Source: Ammonifex sp.
GTDB lineage: Bacteria; Bacillota; Desulfotomaculia; Desulfotomaculales; DYER01
Direction of reading: 5' to 3'
DNA: 35,090 nucleotides
Assembly: GCA_020725605.1 (NCBI GenBank)
Contig: DYER01000044.1
Span: 1-35,090 of the forward strand
Positions 23,095 through 31,646 of the stretch are shown in pieces. The position numbers and the translations under genes were made by a program. The notes under the pieces were generated by a model. That model was not told where the DNA came from and made no database searches. It saw only the letters and a list, made by a program, of their open reading frames with translations. Numbering within the stretch: position 1 is the first letter of the stretch; every line of letters begins with the position of its first letter.

Positions 23095-23134
23095 CGGCAG
23101 AAATCATACCGGAGATTTCCCGCATGATTCCCGC

Positions 23135-24907
23135 ATGATCGGCGGCAGGGAGATTACCGTGGAGACGGCGCGCAGCGGATTGCCCACGTTGCGCGGCCGG
23201 GCCGGTGGACGCGAAATCTGGCTCCACAGCCGCTACGACCCGCGGGAAGAGGCCCGCCTCTGGGCCGCGGCGGTGGAGGCCCCGCAGCGCGGGTTGCTGG
23301 TGGTCCTGGGCGTGGGCCTCGGCTATCACGTGGAACAACTGGCGGAGCGATTCCCCCGGGCGCGCATCCTTGCCGTCGAGGCTACCCGCGAATTATGCGA
23401 GCTGGCGCGGGCGGCGCGAGGAGAGAAACTTTCCGCCTTTGGCAACGTCGTGGTGGCCGGACCGGACGAGGCCGAAGGGACCCTGCTGCGCCTGGTTTCC
23501 CTTTGGAAGCTCCAGAACGTGGACTTTTTAATTTACCGTCCGGTTTACGAGTTTTTCAAAGCGGAACTGGAAGCGGTATATAACCGGCTGTTGCGGCTTT
23601 ACCGTACCCTCCATCTCGACCGGGCCACGGCCATCAGTTTCGGCGAACTGTGGGCCTTTAACCTGCTCCGCAGCTTCCCGGTCGTAGCCCGCTCGCCGGG
23701 CGTAAAGAATCTTTACGGCCCCTTTACAGGCCGGCCGGGAGTGATCGTGGCGGCGGGGCCGTCGCTGGACAAAAACATCCACCTTTTGGCGGAGGTCAAA
23801 AATAAGGCGCTTATCCTGGCCACCGGGACGGCCCTGAAAGCAATCCTGCGGGTCGGGGTGGAGCCAGACCTGGTGGTGACCATCGACCCCACCGAGGCAA
23901 ACTACCGCCACTTCCAGGGAGTCAGGGTACCGGGAGCGGCTCTGGTTTTCGAGCCGCGGGCCCACTATCGAATTGCCGCGGAGTTCGCCGGGCCGACCTT
24001 CGTGGGACCGGCGGACGGATGCGGATGGCTAAACGATGTCTGCGGCGAAGATCTGGGCCTGCTGTGGAGCGCCGGCTCGGTGGCCAACGTGGCCTTCAGC
24101 GTGGCCTACTTAATGGGCCTCAACCCCATTATCTTTATCGGACAGGACCTGGCCTACGGCGACGGCTGCACCCATTCCCGCCTTCTGGAACACCAGGAGC
24201 CGGTGGACTGGGAGAAAAGGGATGGTTTCATTCCCGTGGAGGGAAATCTCGGGGGAATCGTCTACACCAAGTCCACGTGGCTCAGCTTTCTGGAGTGGTT
24301 CGAGCGGGTCTTTTCCGCCATTCACGACCGGACGATCATCAACGCCACCGAGGGCGGGGCGCGGATCAGAGGGGCCCGGGTGATGACCTTTCGCCGGGCC
24401 GTAGACGATTACGTGGCCGCACTCTCGACATGCCCGTTTCAGGAAGTGATTCGGGATCTGTACGAAAGTCACCGGCGGCACGGGCTGACGGCGCGCCGGG
24501 AAAGGCTCGTTCACTATCTTGAAGGGATTTTGCGGGCATTGAGACGGGCCCGGAGATGCTGCGCCAAAGGCGTTACCCTGGCGGACCGGCTCTGGGCACG
24601 TTGCCGGAAGGGGGAACTGGACCCGCCGGCGCAACGGCTCGCCTTGCAGCTGGATGAGGTGGAGGAGCGGCTGGAAAGGCTGAAGCAGAAAAGCTCCGGC
24701 GCCCACATTTTCTTCGGCCAGGTGGACCTGGAAATAGGCACGGTGTCCGGGGAGCTTAAAGGAGAACTGAAGGATCAGGTTCTAACGGCTCTGCAAATGG
24801 CATTCCTGTACTACGCCCGCCAGGCGGAGGTGCTGGAGCGGGTCATACCCGTGGCGCAGGAAGTTCTGGAAAGGCTGCGAGAGGAACGGAAGGTGGCAGA
24901 ATGCTGA
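23135..24907 (+). CDS. motility accessory factor (Maf, DUF115/6-hydroxymethylpterin pyrophosphokinase-like)
   Basis: The protein has 590 residues from ATG 23135; the ribosome binding site is weak, so the start may be further upstream. Features are GLLVVLGVGLGYHVEQLAERFP (Rossmann-like start), GRPGVIVAAGPSLDKNIHLLAEVKNKALILATGTALKAILRVGVEPDLVVTIDPTE (diagnostic DUF115 block) and LGLNPIIFIGQDLAY-like MGLNPIIFIGQDLAYGDGCTHS. Maf proteins are nonulosonic-acid transferases that attach pseudaminic or legionaminic acid to Ser/Thr of flagellin. It lies ahead of pseB and overlaps it by seven bases. Several charged helices near the C-terminus form a coiled-coil tail. Confidence 0.88.
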   Translation: MIGGREITVETARSGLPTLRGRAGGREIWLHSRYDPREEARLWAAAVEAPQRGLLVVLGVGLGYHVEQLAERFPRARILAVEATRELCELARAARGEKLSAFGNVVVAGPDEAEGTLLRLVSLWKLQNVDFLIYRPVYEFFKAELEAVYNRLLRLYRTLHLDRATAISFGELWAFNLLRSFPVVARSPGVKNLYGPFTGRPGVIVAAGPSLDKNIHLLAEVKNKALILATGTALKAILRVGVEPDLVVTIDPTEANYRHFQGVRVPGAALVFEPRAHYRIAAEFAGPTFVGPADGCGWLNDVCGEDLGLLWSAGSVANVAFSVAYLMGLNPIIFIGQDLAYGDGCTHSRLLEHQEPVDWEKRDGFIPVEGNLGGIVYTKSTWLSFLEWFERVFSAIHDRTIINATEGGARIRGARVMTFRRAVDDYVAALSTCPFQEVIRDLYESHRRHGLTARRERLVHYLEGILRALRRARRCCAKGVTLADRLWARCRKGELDPPAQRLALQLDEVEERLERLKQKSSGAHIFFGQVDLEIGTVSGELKGELKDQVLTALQMAFLYYARQAEVLERVIPVAQEVLERLREERKVAEC

Positions 24908-25926
24908 ACGGCAAGGTAATTCTGGTTACCGGAGGGACGGGCTCCTTCGGCCGCCGGTTCGTGGCCGCCGTGCTGTCCCGCTACCGGCCGCGGAAACTGA
25001 TCATCTTAAGCCGGGACGAACTCAAGCAGTTCGAAATGCAGCAGGAATTCAACCCGGCGGACCACCCCTGCCTGCGCTACTTTTTGGGCGACGTTCGCGA
25101 CAGGGACCGGCTTTATCGGGCCTTCCAGGACGTGGACTACGTTATTCACGCCGCGGCCCAGAAGCAGGTCCCGGCGTCCGAGTACAACCCTTTTGAAGCG
25201 GTTAAGACCAACATCATCGGCACCCAGAACGTCATCGACGCGGCCATCGACCGGGGTGTGGAGCGGGTCATCGCCCTTAGTACCGACAAGGCCGTAAATC
25301 CGGTAAACCTTTACGGAGCTACCAAACTGTGCCTGGAAAAGCTCACCGTGGCCGCCAACTCATACTCCGGTGGGCGCACTAAGTTCAGCGTGGTCCGCTA
25401 CGGCAACGTGCTGGCGAGCCGCGGCAGCGTGGTGCCCCTTTTCCTGAAGCAGCGCGAAACCGGCGTCCTCACCGTCACGGACCCGCGCATGACGCGCTTC
25501 TGGATCACCCTCGACGAGGCCGTGAACTTCGTCCTGCGCTGCCTGGAGCTGATGCAGGGCGGCGAGGTCTTCGTGCCCAAAATCCCCAGCATGAAGATCG
25601 TCGACCTCGCCCGCGCCGTCTGCCCGCGGTGCGAGATCAGGTACATCGGCATCCGACCGGGCGAGAAGCTCCATGAGGTCCTCATCTCCCGGGACGAAGC
25701 CCGCAACACCGTCGACGCCGGCGACTTCTATGTCATAAAGCCCTCTTTTCCCTTCTGGAGTACCGGCAACTGGAGCGAAGCCAACCCGGTACCGGAGGAG
25801 TGGGAGTATACGAGTAGTAACAACGAGCAGTGGTTGACTATGTGGCACCTGCGAAGGATTTTGGAAGAAATTGGTAGCCCTAGGGTTACTGGCGTTGGTG
25901 GGGCGACTGGTCTGTCGACGCGGTAA
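24901..25926 (+). CDS. pseB: UDP-N-acetylglucosamine 4,6-dehydratase (inverting) PseB
   Basis: The 341-residue short-chain dehydrogenase-type enzyme starts at ATG 24901 inside the end of the Maf gene. It contains VILVTGGTGSFGRRFV (NADP-binding), LILSRDELKQFEMQQEF (typical of PseB/FlaA1) and AAAQKQVPASEYNPFEAVKTNIIGTQNV. The catalytic motif is an SDR variant: the STDKAV and NLYGATKLCLEKL region carries Y and K. It produces the 4-keto-6-deoxy sugar that PseC then aminates. It is the first dedicated step of the CMP-pseudaminic acid route. Confidence 0.95.
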   Translation: MLNGKVILVTGGTGSFGRRFVAAVLSRYRPRKLIILSRDELKQFEMQQEFNPADHPCLRYFLGDVRDRDRLYRAFQDVDYVIHAAAQKQVPASEYNPFEAVKTNIIGTQNVIDAAIDRGVERVIALSTDKAVNPVNLYGATKLCLEKLTVAANSYSGGRTKFSVVRYGNVLASRGSVVPLFLKQRETGVLTVTDPRMTRFWITLDEAVNFVLRCLELMQGGEVFVPKIPSMKIVDLARAVCPRCEIRYIGIRPGEKLHEVLISRDEARNTVDAGDFYVIKPSFPFWSTGNWSEANPVPEEWEYTSSNNEQWLTMWHLRRILEEIGSPRVTGVGGATGLSTR

Positions 25927-25960
25927 GACTGTGGAATTGGCGGGTGGGCGAGGTGGCACC

Positions 25961-27994
25961 GTGAGTAGCTACCGCGTGGTTGTATTTAAAGGGTGGGGAG
26001 TCGCGGCTCCGTACGTCATGCAGGATCTGGCAGAGGCTTTCCGGGACCTGGGCCACGAAGTGCTTCTACTTGACGTCGCAAATCTCAACGAAAAGGCAGC
26101 AGGTGCACTGGTACCGGCAGTAGGCGAGTTTAAGCCCGATTTTGCCGTGTTCTACGGTGCAGTTGGAATTATTAGGTACAATGCTGGGCCGCGCGTGACT
26201 CATATCCTTCAGGAGCTGGACCTTCCGTTTGCGGCTCTCATATACGACAATCCGCATCTGATAATGGACGTGCTCAAATGGGCTCGCTCACCGCTTATGA
26301 ACCTTTTCGTTTGGGACGACGTATATGCCGACGAGTTGCGTGCAGCCGGGTTTGAGCGGGTTAACCCTATTGCCCTGGCTACCAATCCCAGGCGGTTTGC
26401 GGGAAATTTAAGGCAGGGGCACAAGGGGCGGGATTGGCAACCCCCTGCAATTGCGTTTGTGGGGTCGTTGCCGGGCGAAGACCGCATAACACAACTGCGC
26501 GACGAGTTGCAAGCCGATACTCTGGTGCATGCCATCCTCCGCATTCGGAGGCTCAATCCCGCCCTCTCCGCCTATCAAGCTGTAAAGTTATTGAGTCGCG
26601 AACTGGATGCGCGGACGGGTGAAAGGTTGGTTGGGCTTCTCGATACGCCTTTTTCGCGGAAGCTCGCTTACCTCACTGACGTAATGTTAATGCGCGAGAG
26701 GCGGATAGCCGCTGTAAGAGCTCTGGAAGGACACGGCATAAACGTTTGGGGAAGTGAGAACTGGCGTGAGGTTTTAAAGAACCCCGATACCTACAAAGGC
26801 CGGATTGACTACGACAATGAAGTCCCGGTTCTCTATGCTACCGCATCGATTGTACTTGACGTTCCGGCTGGTCAGCTTTTAACTTCCGTCAACCAACGTG
26901 TTTTTGACGTACTAGCGGCAGGTGGATTTATCATTACCGAATATCGCCGGGACATCGAGAAACACTTCCGGATTGGCGAAGAAATCGTTTGCTACCGCGA
27001 CGTCAACGAACTGGTCGGCCTGGTGGAGAAGTTTCTTCACGATCCAAATGGCAGAGCAAAAATTACTGCAGCCGGCCAAAGGCGTGTGCTGAGCCAGCAT
27101 ACGTGGCACCGCAGGGCCGAGCAGATAGCTGAGGTAATGGGCGCCGAGGTAAAGAGCCGTCGTGCGCGAGTACATTACGTATTGAAGTCGTACATGCGCC
27201 CCGTAGCGTGTAATGTTTGCGGATCCGAAGCGAGTGAGCCGTTGTACGAATATAAATATCACTATTGTTACCTTGAGCTTCGGTTTCGTCTGGTTAGGTG
27301 CAAAAACTGCCATCTAGTTTTCAACAACCCGCAGTGGGAATCGTGGCTGGTGGATGACTTTTACCGTCAGAGGTATCATCGCCGGGGTGAAAGCGAGAAG
27401 GACCTGGGCTCGGTGGTTACCGCTCTCATTCCTGTGGCGGAACAGGAACTTGATCTGATTGAGGAGCTAAAACCACCGGGCCGCCTGCTTGATGTGGGCG
27501 CCGGAATCTGCGTATTCGGAGCGGTCGCTGCCACCAGGGGTTGGGAAGTGTGGGCCCTCGAACCCTTCGAAGAGCCGGTTAAATGGGCGCGCGAACTCTT
27601 CCCTTGGGCTAACATGCATATACTCCCGGGCAAACTGGATGGTATTGTACTCCCTGAGGGAAGCTTTGACGTAATAACATTGAATGAGGTACTCGAGCAT
27701 GTCCATAATCCCTCGGTCACTCTAGCGCGTGTGCACAGCCTTCTGCGTGCCGACGGCTACGTCGTAATTACCGTGCCCGATGCATTGAGCATTCACGCGC
27801 GACTTAACGGAAGAGAATGGCGGCATTGGGATCCACCCTATCATCTGTACGGTTTTAGTCGCCATTCTTTAACGGTGCTATTAGACAAAACGGGCTTTCA
27901 ACCGTTATTGTGGCGCAGTAGCATAATGTACCCCGGGCAGTTGCTTGTGGTGGGTATGAAAACCTGTTTTGCTGCTAACGCGTCCTTACGGTAG
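25961..27994 (+). CDS. glycosyltransferase (CgeB-like) fused to a SAM-dependent methyltransferase
   Basis: The 677-residue protein starts at GTG 25961 after GAGGTGG. Residues about 1-400 resemble the CgeB/DUF3880-type glycosyltransferases of spore and flagellar glycan clusters (FKGWGVAAPYVMQDLAEAFRDLGHEVLLLD; C-terminal VLDVPAGQLLTSVNQRVFDVLAAGGFIITEYRRDIEKHF). The C-terminal part starts with a zinc-ribbon-like motif, CNVCGSE-CKNCHLVF. It is followed by a class I methyltransferase core (RLLDVGAGICVFGAVAATRGWEVWALEP, FDVITLNEVLEHVHNP). Glycan transfer plus O-methylation in one chain suggests a modified sugar on flagellin. GC content and codon use are lower than in its neighbours. Confidence 0.8.
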   Translation: MSSYRVVVFKGWGVAAPYVMQDLAEAFRDLGHEVLLLDVANLNEKAAGALVPAVGEFKPDFAVFYGAVGIIRYNAGPRVTHILQELDLPFAALIYDNPHLIMDVLKWARSPLMNLFVWDDVYADELRAAGFERVNPIALATNPRRFAGNLRQGHKGRDWQPPAIAFVGSLPGEDRITQLRDELQADTLVHAILRIRRLNPALSAYQAVKLLSRELDARTGERLVGLLDTPFSRKLAYLTDVMLMRERRIAAVRALEGHGINVWGSENWREVLKNPDTYKGRIDYDNEVPVLYATASIVLDVPAGQLLTSVNQRVFDVLAAGGFIITEYRRDIEKHFRIGEEIVCYRDVNELVGLVEKFLHDPNGRAKITAAGQRRVLSQHTWHRRAEQIAEVMGAEVKSRRARVHYVLKSYMRPVACNVCGSEASEPLYEYKYHYCYLELRFRLVRCKNCHLVFNNPQWESWLVDDFYRQRYHRRGESEKDLGSVVTALIPVAEQELDLIEELKPPGRLLDVGAGICVFGAVAATRGWEVWALEPFEEPVKWARELFPWANMHILPGKLDGIVLPEGSFDVITLNEVLEHVHNPSVTLARVHSLLRADGYVVITVPDALSIHARLNGREWRHWDPPYHLYGFSRHSLTVLLDKTGFQPLLWRSSIMYPGQLLVVGMKTCFAANASLR

Positions 27995-28023
27995 GGTTCG
28001 CGGCATGTGGGGAGGGGGAGACT

Positions 28024-28339
28024 ATGTGTGCGTATCGACCGATCTGTGGCTCGTCGATTACATGCGCAGGCCGTATGGGTTGTGACCTGAGGCTGGGAGA
28101 GGTGGAAGCTCGCCATCTGGTGGGTATGACGGCCTTTAACTTCCGCTTCCACCCCCACTTACGTCTGGTCAAGGATTTGCTGGAACAGGACGCAATTGGC
28201 CGCCCGTACTGTCTGCGCTCCGAGTGTGGTTCATATCTATCCCGGGTGGCACCCCACCGGAGACTACCGTACGGAGTACAGTGCCCGGCGAGAGCTGGGG
28301 GGCGTAATCCTCGAGCCATTCAGGAATCGATATAGCTAG
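28024..28339 (+). pseudogene. frameshifted remnant of a Gfo/Idh/MocA-type oxidoreductase
   Basis: Residues around FNFRFHPHLRLVKDLLEQDAIGRP and the following GSYLS resemble the central part of sugar-type oxidoreductases. The next expected segment (WHPTGDYRTEYSARRELGGVILE) is in the +1 frame, beginning at TGG 28247 and ending at TAG 28337. A G-insertion near 28244-28246 therefore breaks the gene. Only about a hundred residues of a normally 300-residue protein remain. The 5' part is also out of frame (YVCVSTDLWLV in another frame just upstream). It is a decayed gene inside the glycan island. Confidence 0.65.
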
Positions 28340-28444
28340 ATAGGACAGTGGAGACTGACGAAGGTTTAGCAGATTCTGGCGGTCTTGTCCGAGTAGATTG
28401 GTTGTGCCGAGTAATTATATAGGCTAGTAAGAGAGGTCGAGGGA

Positions 28445-28930
28445 TTGGCTCCCGTGTTATTAAGGCTGAGGCTGGCGAGACCAGAGGATGCTGGGATGTT
28501 ATGGCATTGGGTAAACGATCCCGAGGTGAGACGTGCTTCTTTTTCCGGTGAGCCTGTGACATGGCACGAGCACTTGGAGTGGTTTTCTGGGAAGCTACGT
28601 AACGAGAAGTGTCTCATCTTTGTGGTTGAGGACGCTGATAGCATTCCGGTAGGGCAGGTGCGCTTTGACATAGATGAGCGGCAGGAAGCGGAGGCACACG
28701 TGAGCATAGTAAGGGAGCGTCGCGGTTACGGTTACGGGAGTGCTGCCATAACTGCTGCTGTGGAGGAGTTAGTTCGCAGGAAACCCGTCAGGAGGATCAA
28801 CGCGTACATAAAGCTGAGCAACATGGCCTCCATTCGCGCGTTCGAAAAGGCAGGTTTCATGAGAGCCGGAACGGTGGTTGTCAGGAGCCAACCGGCTTTG
28901 CATTATGTGAGGGATTGCGATGAAGAGTGA
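28445..28930 (+). CDS. pseH: GNAT N-acetyltransferase, probable PseH
   Basis: The 161-residue protein starts at TTG 28445 behind GAGGTCGAGGG; GTG 28454 is an alternative. It shows the RimJ/RimL-type GNAT pattern: RLARPEDAGMLWHWVNDPEVRRASF, ending WFSGKL, then VGQVRFDIDERQEAEAHVSIVRERRGYGYGSAAITAAVEEL (acetyl-CoA loop) and SNMASIRAFEKAGFM. PseH acetylates the 4-amino group of UDP-4-amino-4,6-dideoxy-L-AltNAc. The call comes mainly from the pathway context (pseB, pseC, pseG, pseI, pseF all nearby). Another acetyltransferase role is possible. Confidence 0.75.
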   Translation: MAPVLLRLRLARPEDAGMLWHWVNDPEVRRASFSGEPVTWHEHLEWFSGKLRNEKCLIFVVEDADSIPVGQVRFDIDERQEAEAHVSIVRERRGYGYGSAAITAAVEELVRRKPVRRINAYIKLSNMASIRAFEKAGFMRAGTVVVRSQPALHYVRDCDEE

Positions 28931-29049
28931 TGCGGGGCGGAACTGAAATACTTTAGCCTGAATAACGAAAGCCGATCCTCTGGAAGCTGGATTTATTTAT
29001 CACGGTCCGCTTCTATCCGGTGGGCCGTAAAGCCAGTCAGCACTCGGCC

Positions 29050-29233
29050 AAACCTTCACGCCGGGGCTTTTGGGACGGTCCACGAACCAATGTGGTCCTG
29101 GCACGCCCCCGGGAAAGCCCTAGGAGAATGGTGCCTGAGGGCCGCATACGTGGGGGTTTAGGTACGGTTCGATAGGGGGGGTCGCGGTTAGCTGAGTTTA
29201 AACAGAAGCCTGCTGGCCACAGTCCACTCTACT
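29050..29233 (+). mobile_element. possible remnant of a group II intron 3' end
   Basis: The stretch between pseH and pseI has no gene. At 29138-29173, GGGCCGCATACG and GTACGGTTCGATAGGGGG resemble the two strands of domain V with the familiar ACGGTTC-TGAGGGGG run. CACTCTACT at 29225-29232 looks like the usual CTACTCTAC end. The middle of the domain V stem and loop is changed, so any intron would be inactive. No reverse transcriptase gene is visible. The remaining bases of 28931-29431 hold nothing that I can identify. Confidence 0.3.
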
Positions 29234-29431
29234 TTCACCAGTTTCCCTGATGCTTTCCCCCGAACGTTTACGTGGCGTTAAGGGTAGACTTGATATCAAG
29301 TTAGCGGAACTAAGGCCTTTTTCCCATCCCCGTTGCCTGAGGCAGCTGCAGCGCTCGTACGTGCGCTGGGGCAGCGTTATCGGATGATGCTGCAGAAGCC
29401 TTCGAGCTTATTCGGGCTTTCAGGGCGGCAG

Positions 29432-30535
29432 GTGATTCCGGCAGTGGATTACTCCTTACAGGTCGGTAACCGGCTTATAGGTCCCGGGAGACCGGTGTAC
29501 ATAGTCGCTGAAGTTTCTGCCAATCATTGTCAAAAGCTCGATTACGCGTTGGCGCTCATCAAGGCGGCAAAGGAATGTGGTGCCGACGCGGTGAAGTTTC
29601 AGGCCTACACTCCCGACACCCTTACCATACCTTGCAACCGGCCTGAGTTCCGGGTGGAGGGGGGGACCCCATGGGACGGTAGGTGCCTGTACGAGCTATA
29701 CGCCGAGGCTTATACTCCCTGGGATTGGTTCCCGAAGCTCCGGGAAGTTGCCGTTGGTCTTGGACTTGATTTTTTTGCCACAGCCTTCGATCCCACGGCG
29801 GTTGATTTTCTGGAAGAAGTTGGTGTACCCGTACACAAGGTTGCTTCTTTCGAAATCGTTGACATTCCTCTGATAAAGAAAATAGCCCGGACTGGCAAGC
29901 CGCTCATCATCTCTACTGGAATGGCGAGCCTTCAGGAAATAGCAGAGGCGGTTGAGGCGGCCCGCAGCGAGGGAGCCGGCGGCGTTGCTCTACTGAAATG
30001 TACGAGCGCCTATCCGGCACCTCCTGAAGCTATGCATCTCCGGACCATTCCGCACCTTGCGGAGACCTTCGGCCTTCCAGTGGGGCTTTCCGACCACACC
30101 CCAGGTATTATTGTGCCGGCCGTTGCGGTTGGTCTGGGGGCCTGTATCGTCGAGAAGCACTTTACCCTCTCACGCCATCTTCCCTCGGCGGACAGCGCGT
30201 TTTCCCTGGAGCCCTCTGAATTCAAGACCCTGGTTGAAGCCATCCGGACCGCAGAGAAGGCTCTCGGCGGAGTCAAGTACGGGGCGGGGACCTGCGAGGC
30301 GGGAAGTATTGCATTTCGGCGGTCGCTCTTTGTGGTCAAAGACGTTAGGGCTGGCGAGGTCCTTACGGAAGAGAACGTCCGCTCAATTCGGCCTGGCCAC
30401 GGGCTTTCACCCAAGCACCTGCCGGAGGTGCTGGGACGACGGGCCAGGGTCTACATCGCTAGGGGGACACCGCTTCGCTGGGAAATGGTGGGCGACCCGC
30501 CGGAAAGGGCCAACGGTGATTCGGGACGTAGCTGA
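29432..30535 (+). CDS. pseI: pseudaminic acid synthase PseI
   Basis: The synthase condenses 2,4-diacetamido-2,4,6-trideoxy-L-altrose with phosphoenolpyruvate. The predicted protein has 367 residues from GTG 29432. The frame is open upstream to TTG 29333, but that extra 33-residue stretch has no homology and a poor ribosome binding site; start placement is uncertain. Motifs include VYIVAEVSANH, the barrel helix ADAVKFQAYTPDTLT, LGLDFFATAFDPTAVDFLEEVGVPVHKVASFEI, PLIISTGMAS, LLKCTSAYPAPPE and VEKHFTLSRHLPSADSAFSLEP. A C-terminal SAF/antifreeze-like domain (RRSLFVVKDVRAGEVLTEENVRSIRPGHGL) ends the protein. It belongs to the NeuB/PseI family. Confidence 0.93.
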   Translation: MIPAVDYSLQVGNRLIGPGRPVYIVAEVSANHCQKLDYALALIKAAKECGADAVKFQAYTPDTLTIPCNRPEFRVEGGTPWDGRCLYELYAEAYTPWDWFPKLREVAVGLGLDFFATAFDPTAVDFLEEVGVPVHKVASFEIVDIPLIKKIARTGKPLIISTGMASLQEIAEAVEAARSEGAGGVALLKCTSAYPAPPEAMHLRTIPHLAETFGLPVGLSDHTPGIIVPAVAVGLGACIVEKHFTLSRHLPSADSAFSLEPSEFKTLVEAIRTAEKALGGVKYGAGTCEAGSIAFRRSLFVVKDVRAGEVLTEENVRSIRPGHGLSPKHLPEVLGRRARVYIARGTPLRWEMVGDPPERANGDSGRS

Positions 30536-30796
30536 CCGTGACCTGAACAAATTGGCGGTCCGTCCTTGATTCGGCTGATATGAACTGCAGTACCGACTCG
30601 CTGCGTCGGCCCCCCGCACAGGATCTTGGGGCCACCACGTGCCTTCGTTTGAAGGTAACGCCCCCGTCAGTCTCTGAACTGAATCACGGTTTCGGGAGTT
30701 GGCAGCGAATCCCCTCAGGTTCGCTGGTATCCGTTACCCACGGGTGTTGCCTCGGGTTAACACTTCCATCTATCGGTCAGAGGTGCTGTTGGAGAC

Positions 30797-31531
30797 GTGA
30801 CGCGAATTATCTGCATCGTTCAGGCCCGCACCGGCTCCACGCGGCTGCCCGGCAAGGTGCTGAAACCGCTGGTGGGGCGCCCCATGCTCGCCCACTTAAT
30901 AGAGCGCTTGCAGGCCGCGCGGATGCTGAACGGCATCGTAGTGGCCACCACCCACTTGCCGCAGGACCGGCCGATTGTGGAGCTGGCCGAGCAGGCCGGG
31001 GTGATGTGGTACACAGGGCCCGAGGAAGACGTTCTGGCCCGGTACGCGGGAGCGGCGGAAATGGCCGGGGCCGAGGTGGTGGTGCGGATTACGAGTGATT
31101 GTCCTTTGATAGATCCGGTGACGGTGGACGAGGTGGTGCGCTTTTACCTGGCGCACGATTACGATTATGTGGGGGCAGGGGTGGGAAGCGGCTTTCCGCG
31201 CGGCCTGGATACGGAGGTGTTCTCCCGCTCGGCCCTTCAAAGGGCCCATGAACTCGCCCGGGATGCGGCTTCCCGGGAGCACGTGACCCTCTACATTTAC
31301 CGGCATCCGGAACTCTTCAGGGTGGCCTCTTATCCGGTGCCTCAAAACCTGCGGCATCCGGAGTGGCGGCTCTGTGTGGACGAGGAGGACGATTTCCGGC
31401 TGATCGAGATCATCTACCGGCGCCTTTACCGGCCCGGCTCCATCATCGACATACGCGACGTGGTGCGGCTGCTGGAGGCCGAGCCCGAATTGCCCCTTAT
31501 TAACGCTCACGTGCGGCAGAAGGTTGTCTGA
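30797..31531 (+). CDS. pseF: cytidylyltransferase PseF (SpsF-like)
   Basis: The 244-residue protein starts at GTG 30797. Nucleotidyltransferase opening IVQARTGSTRLPGKVLKPLVGRPMLAHLIERL is followed by DVLARYAGAAEMAGAEVVVRITSDCPLIDP and WRLCVDEEDDFRLIEIIYRRLY. It fits the SpsF-type CMP-sugar synthetases that in pse clusters act as PseF, loading CTP onto pseudaminic acid. Context (between pseI and pseG) supports that. A 261-base gap upstream has no recognisable element. Confidence 0.85.
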   Translation: MTRIICIVQARTGSTRLPGKVLKPLVGRPMLAHLIERLQAARMLNGIVVATTHLPQDRPIVELAEQAGVMWYTGPEEDVLARYAGAAEMAGAEVVVRITSDCPLIDPVTVDEVVRFYLAHDYDYVGAGVGSGFPRGLDTEVFSRSALQRAHELARDAASREHVTLYIYRHPELFRVASYPVPQNLRHPEWRLCVDEEDDFRLIEIIYRRLYRPGSIIDIRDVVRLLEAEPELPLINAHVRQKVV

Positions 31532-31646
31532 GGTTTTCCGGGCGTGCCGGACGTCTCATGGGGGCGTTGGGCGGCGCAACCCGGGGCATTGAGGCGGGCA
31601 GGAGCGGGCCGTGCGGGGCGGCGGGCCTCACCGGGGGTGGCCTGAG

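Noticed and set aside
22802-23134. Long N-terminal extension of the Maf gene
   Set aside because: It overlaps the 129-residue upstream gene in a different frame and carries out-of-frame Trp/Arg/Pro-rich sequence.
29333-29431. N-terminal extension of PseI
   Set aside because: The 33 extra residues are unlike the family, where the protein begins shortly before VGNRLIGPGRP; kept as an uncertainty rather than as coding sequence.
30536-30796. Interval between pseI and pseF
   Set aside because: Checked for promoters, hairpins and small genes; nothing convincing was seen.
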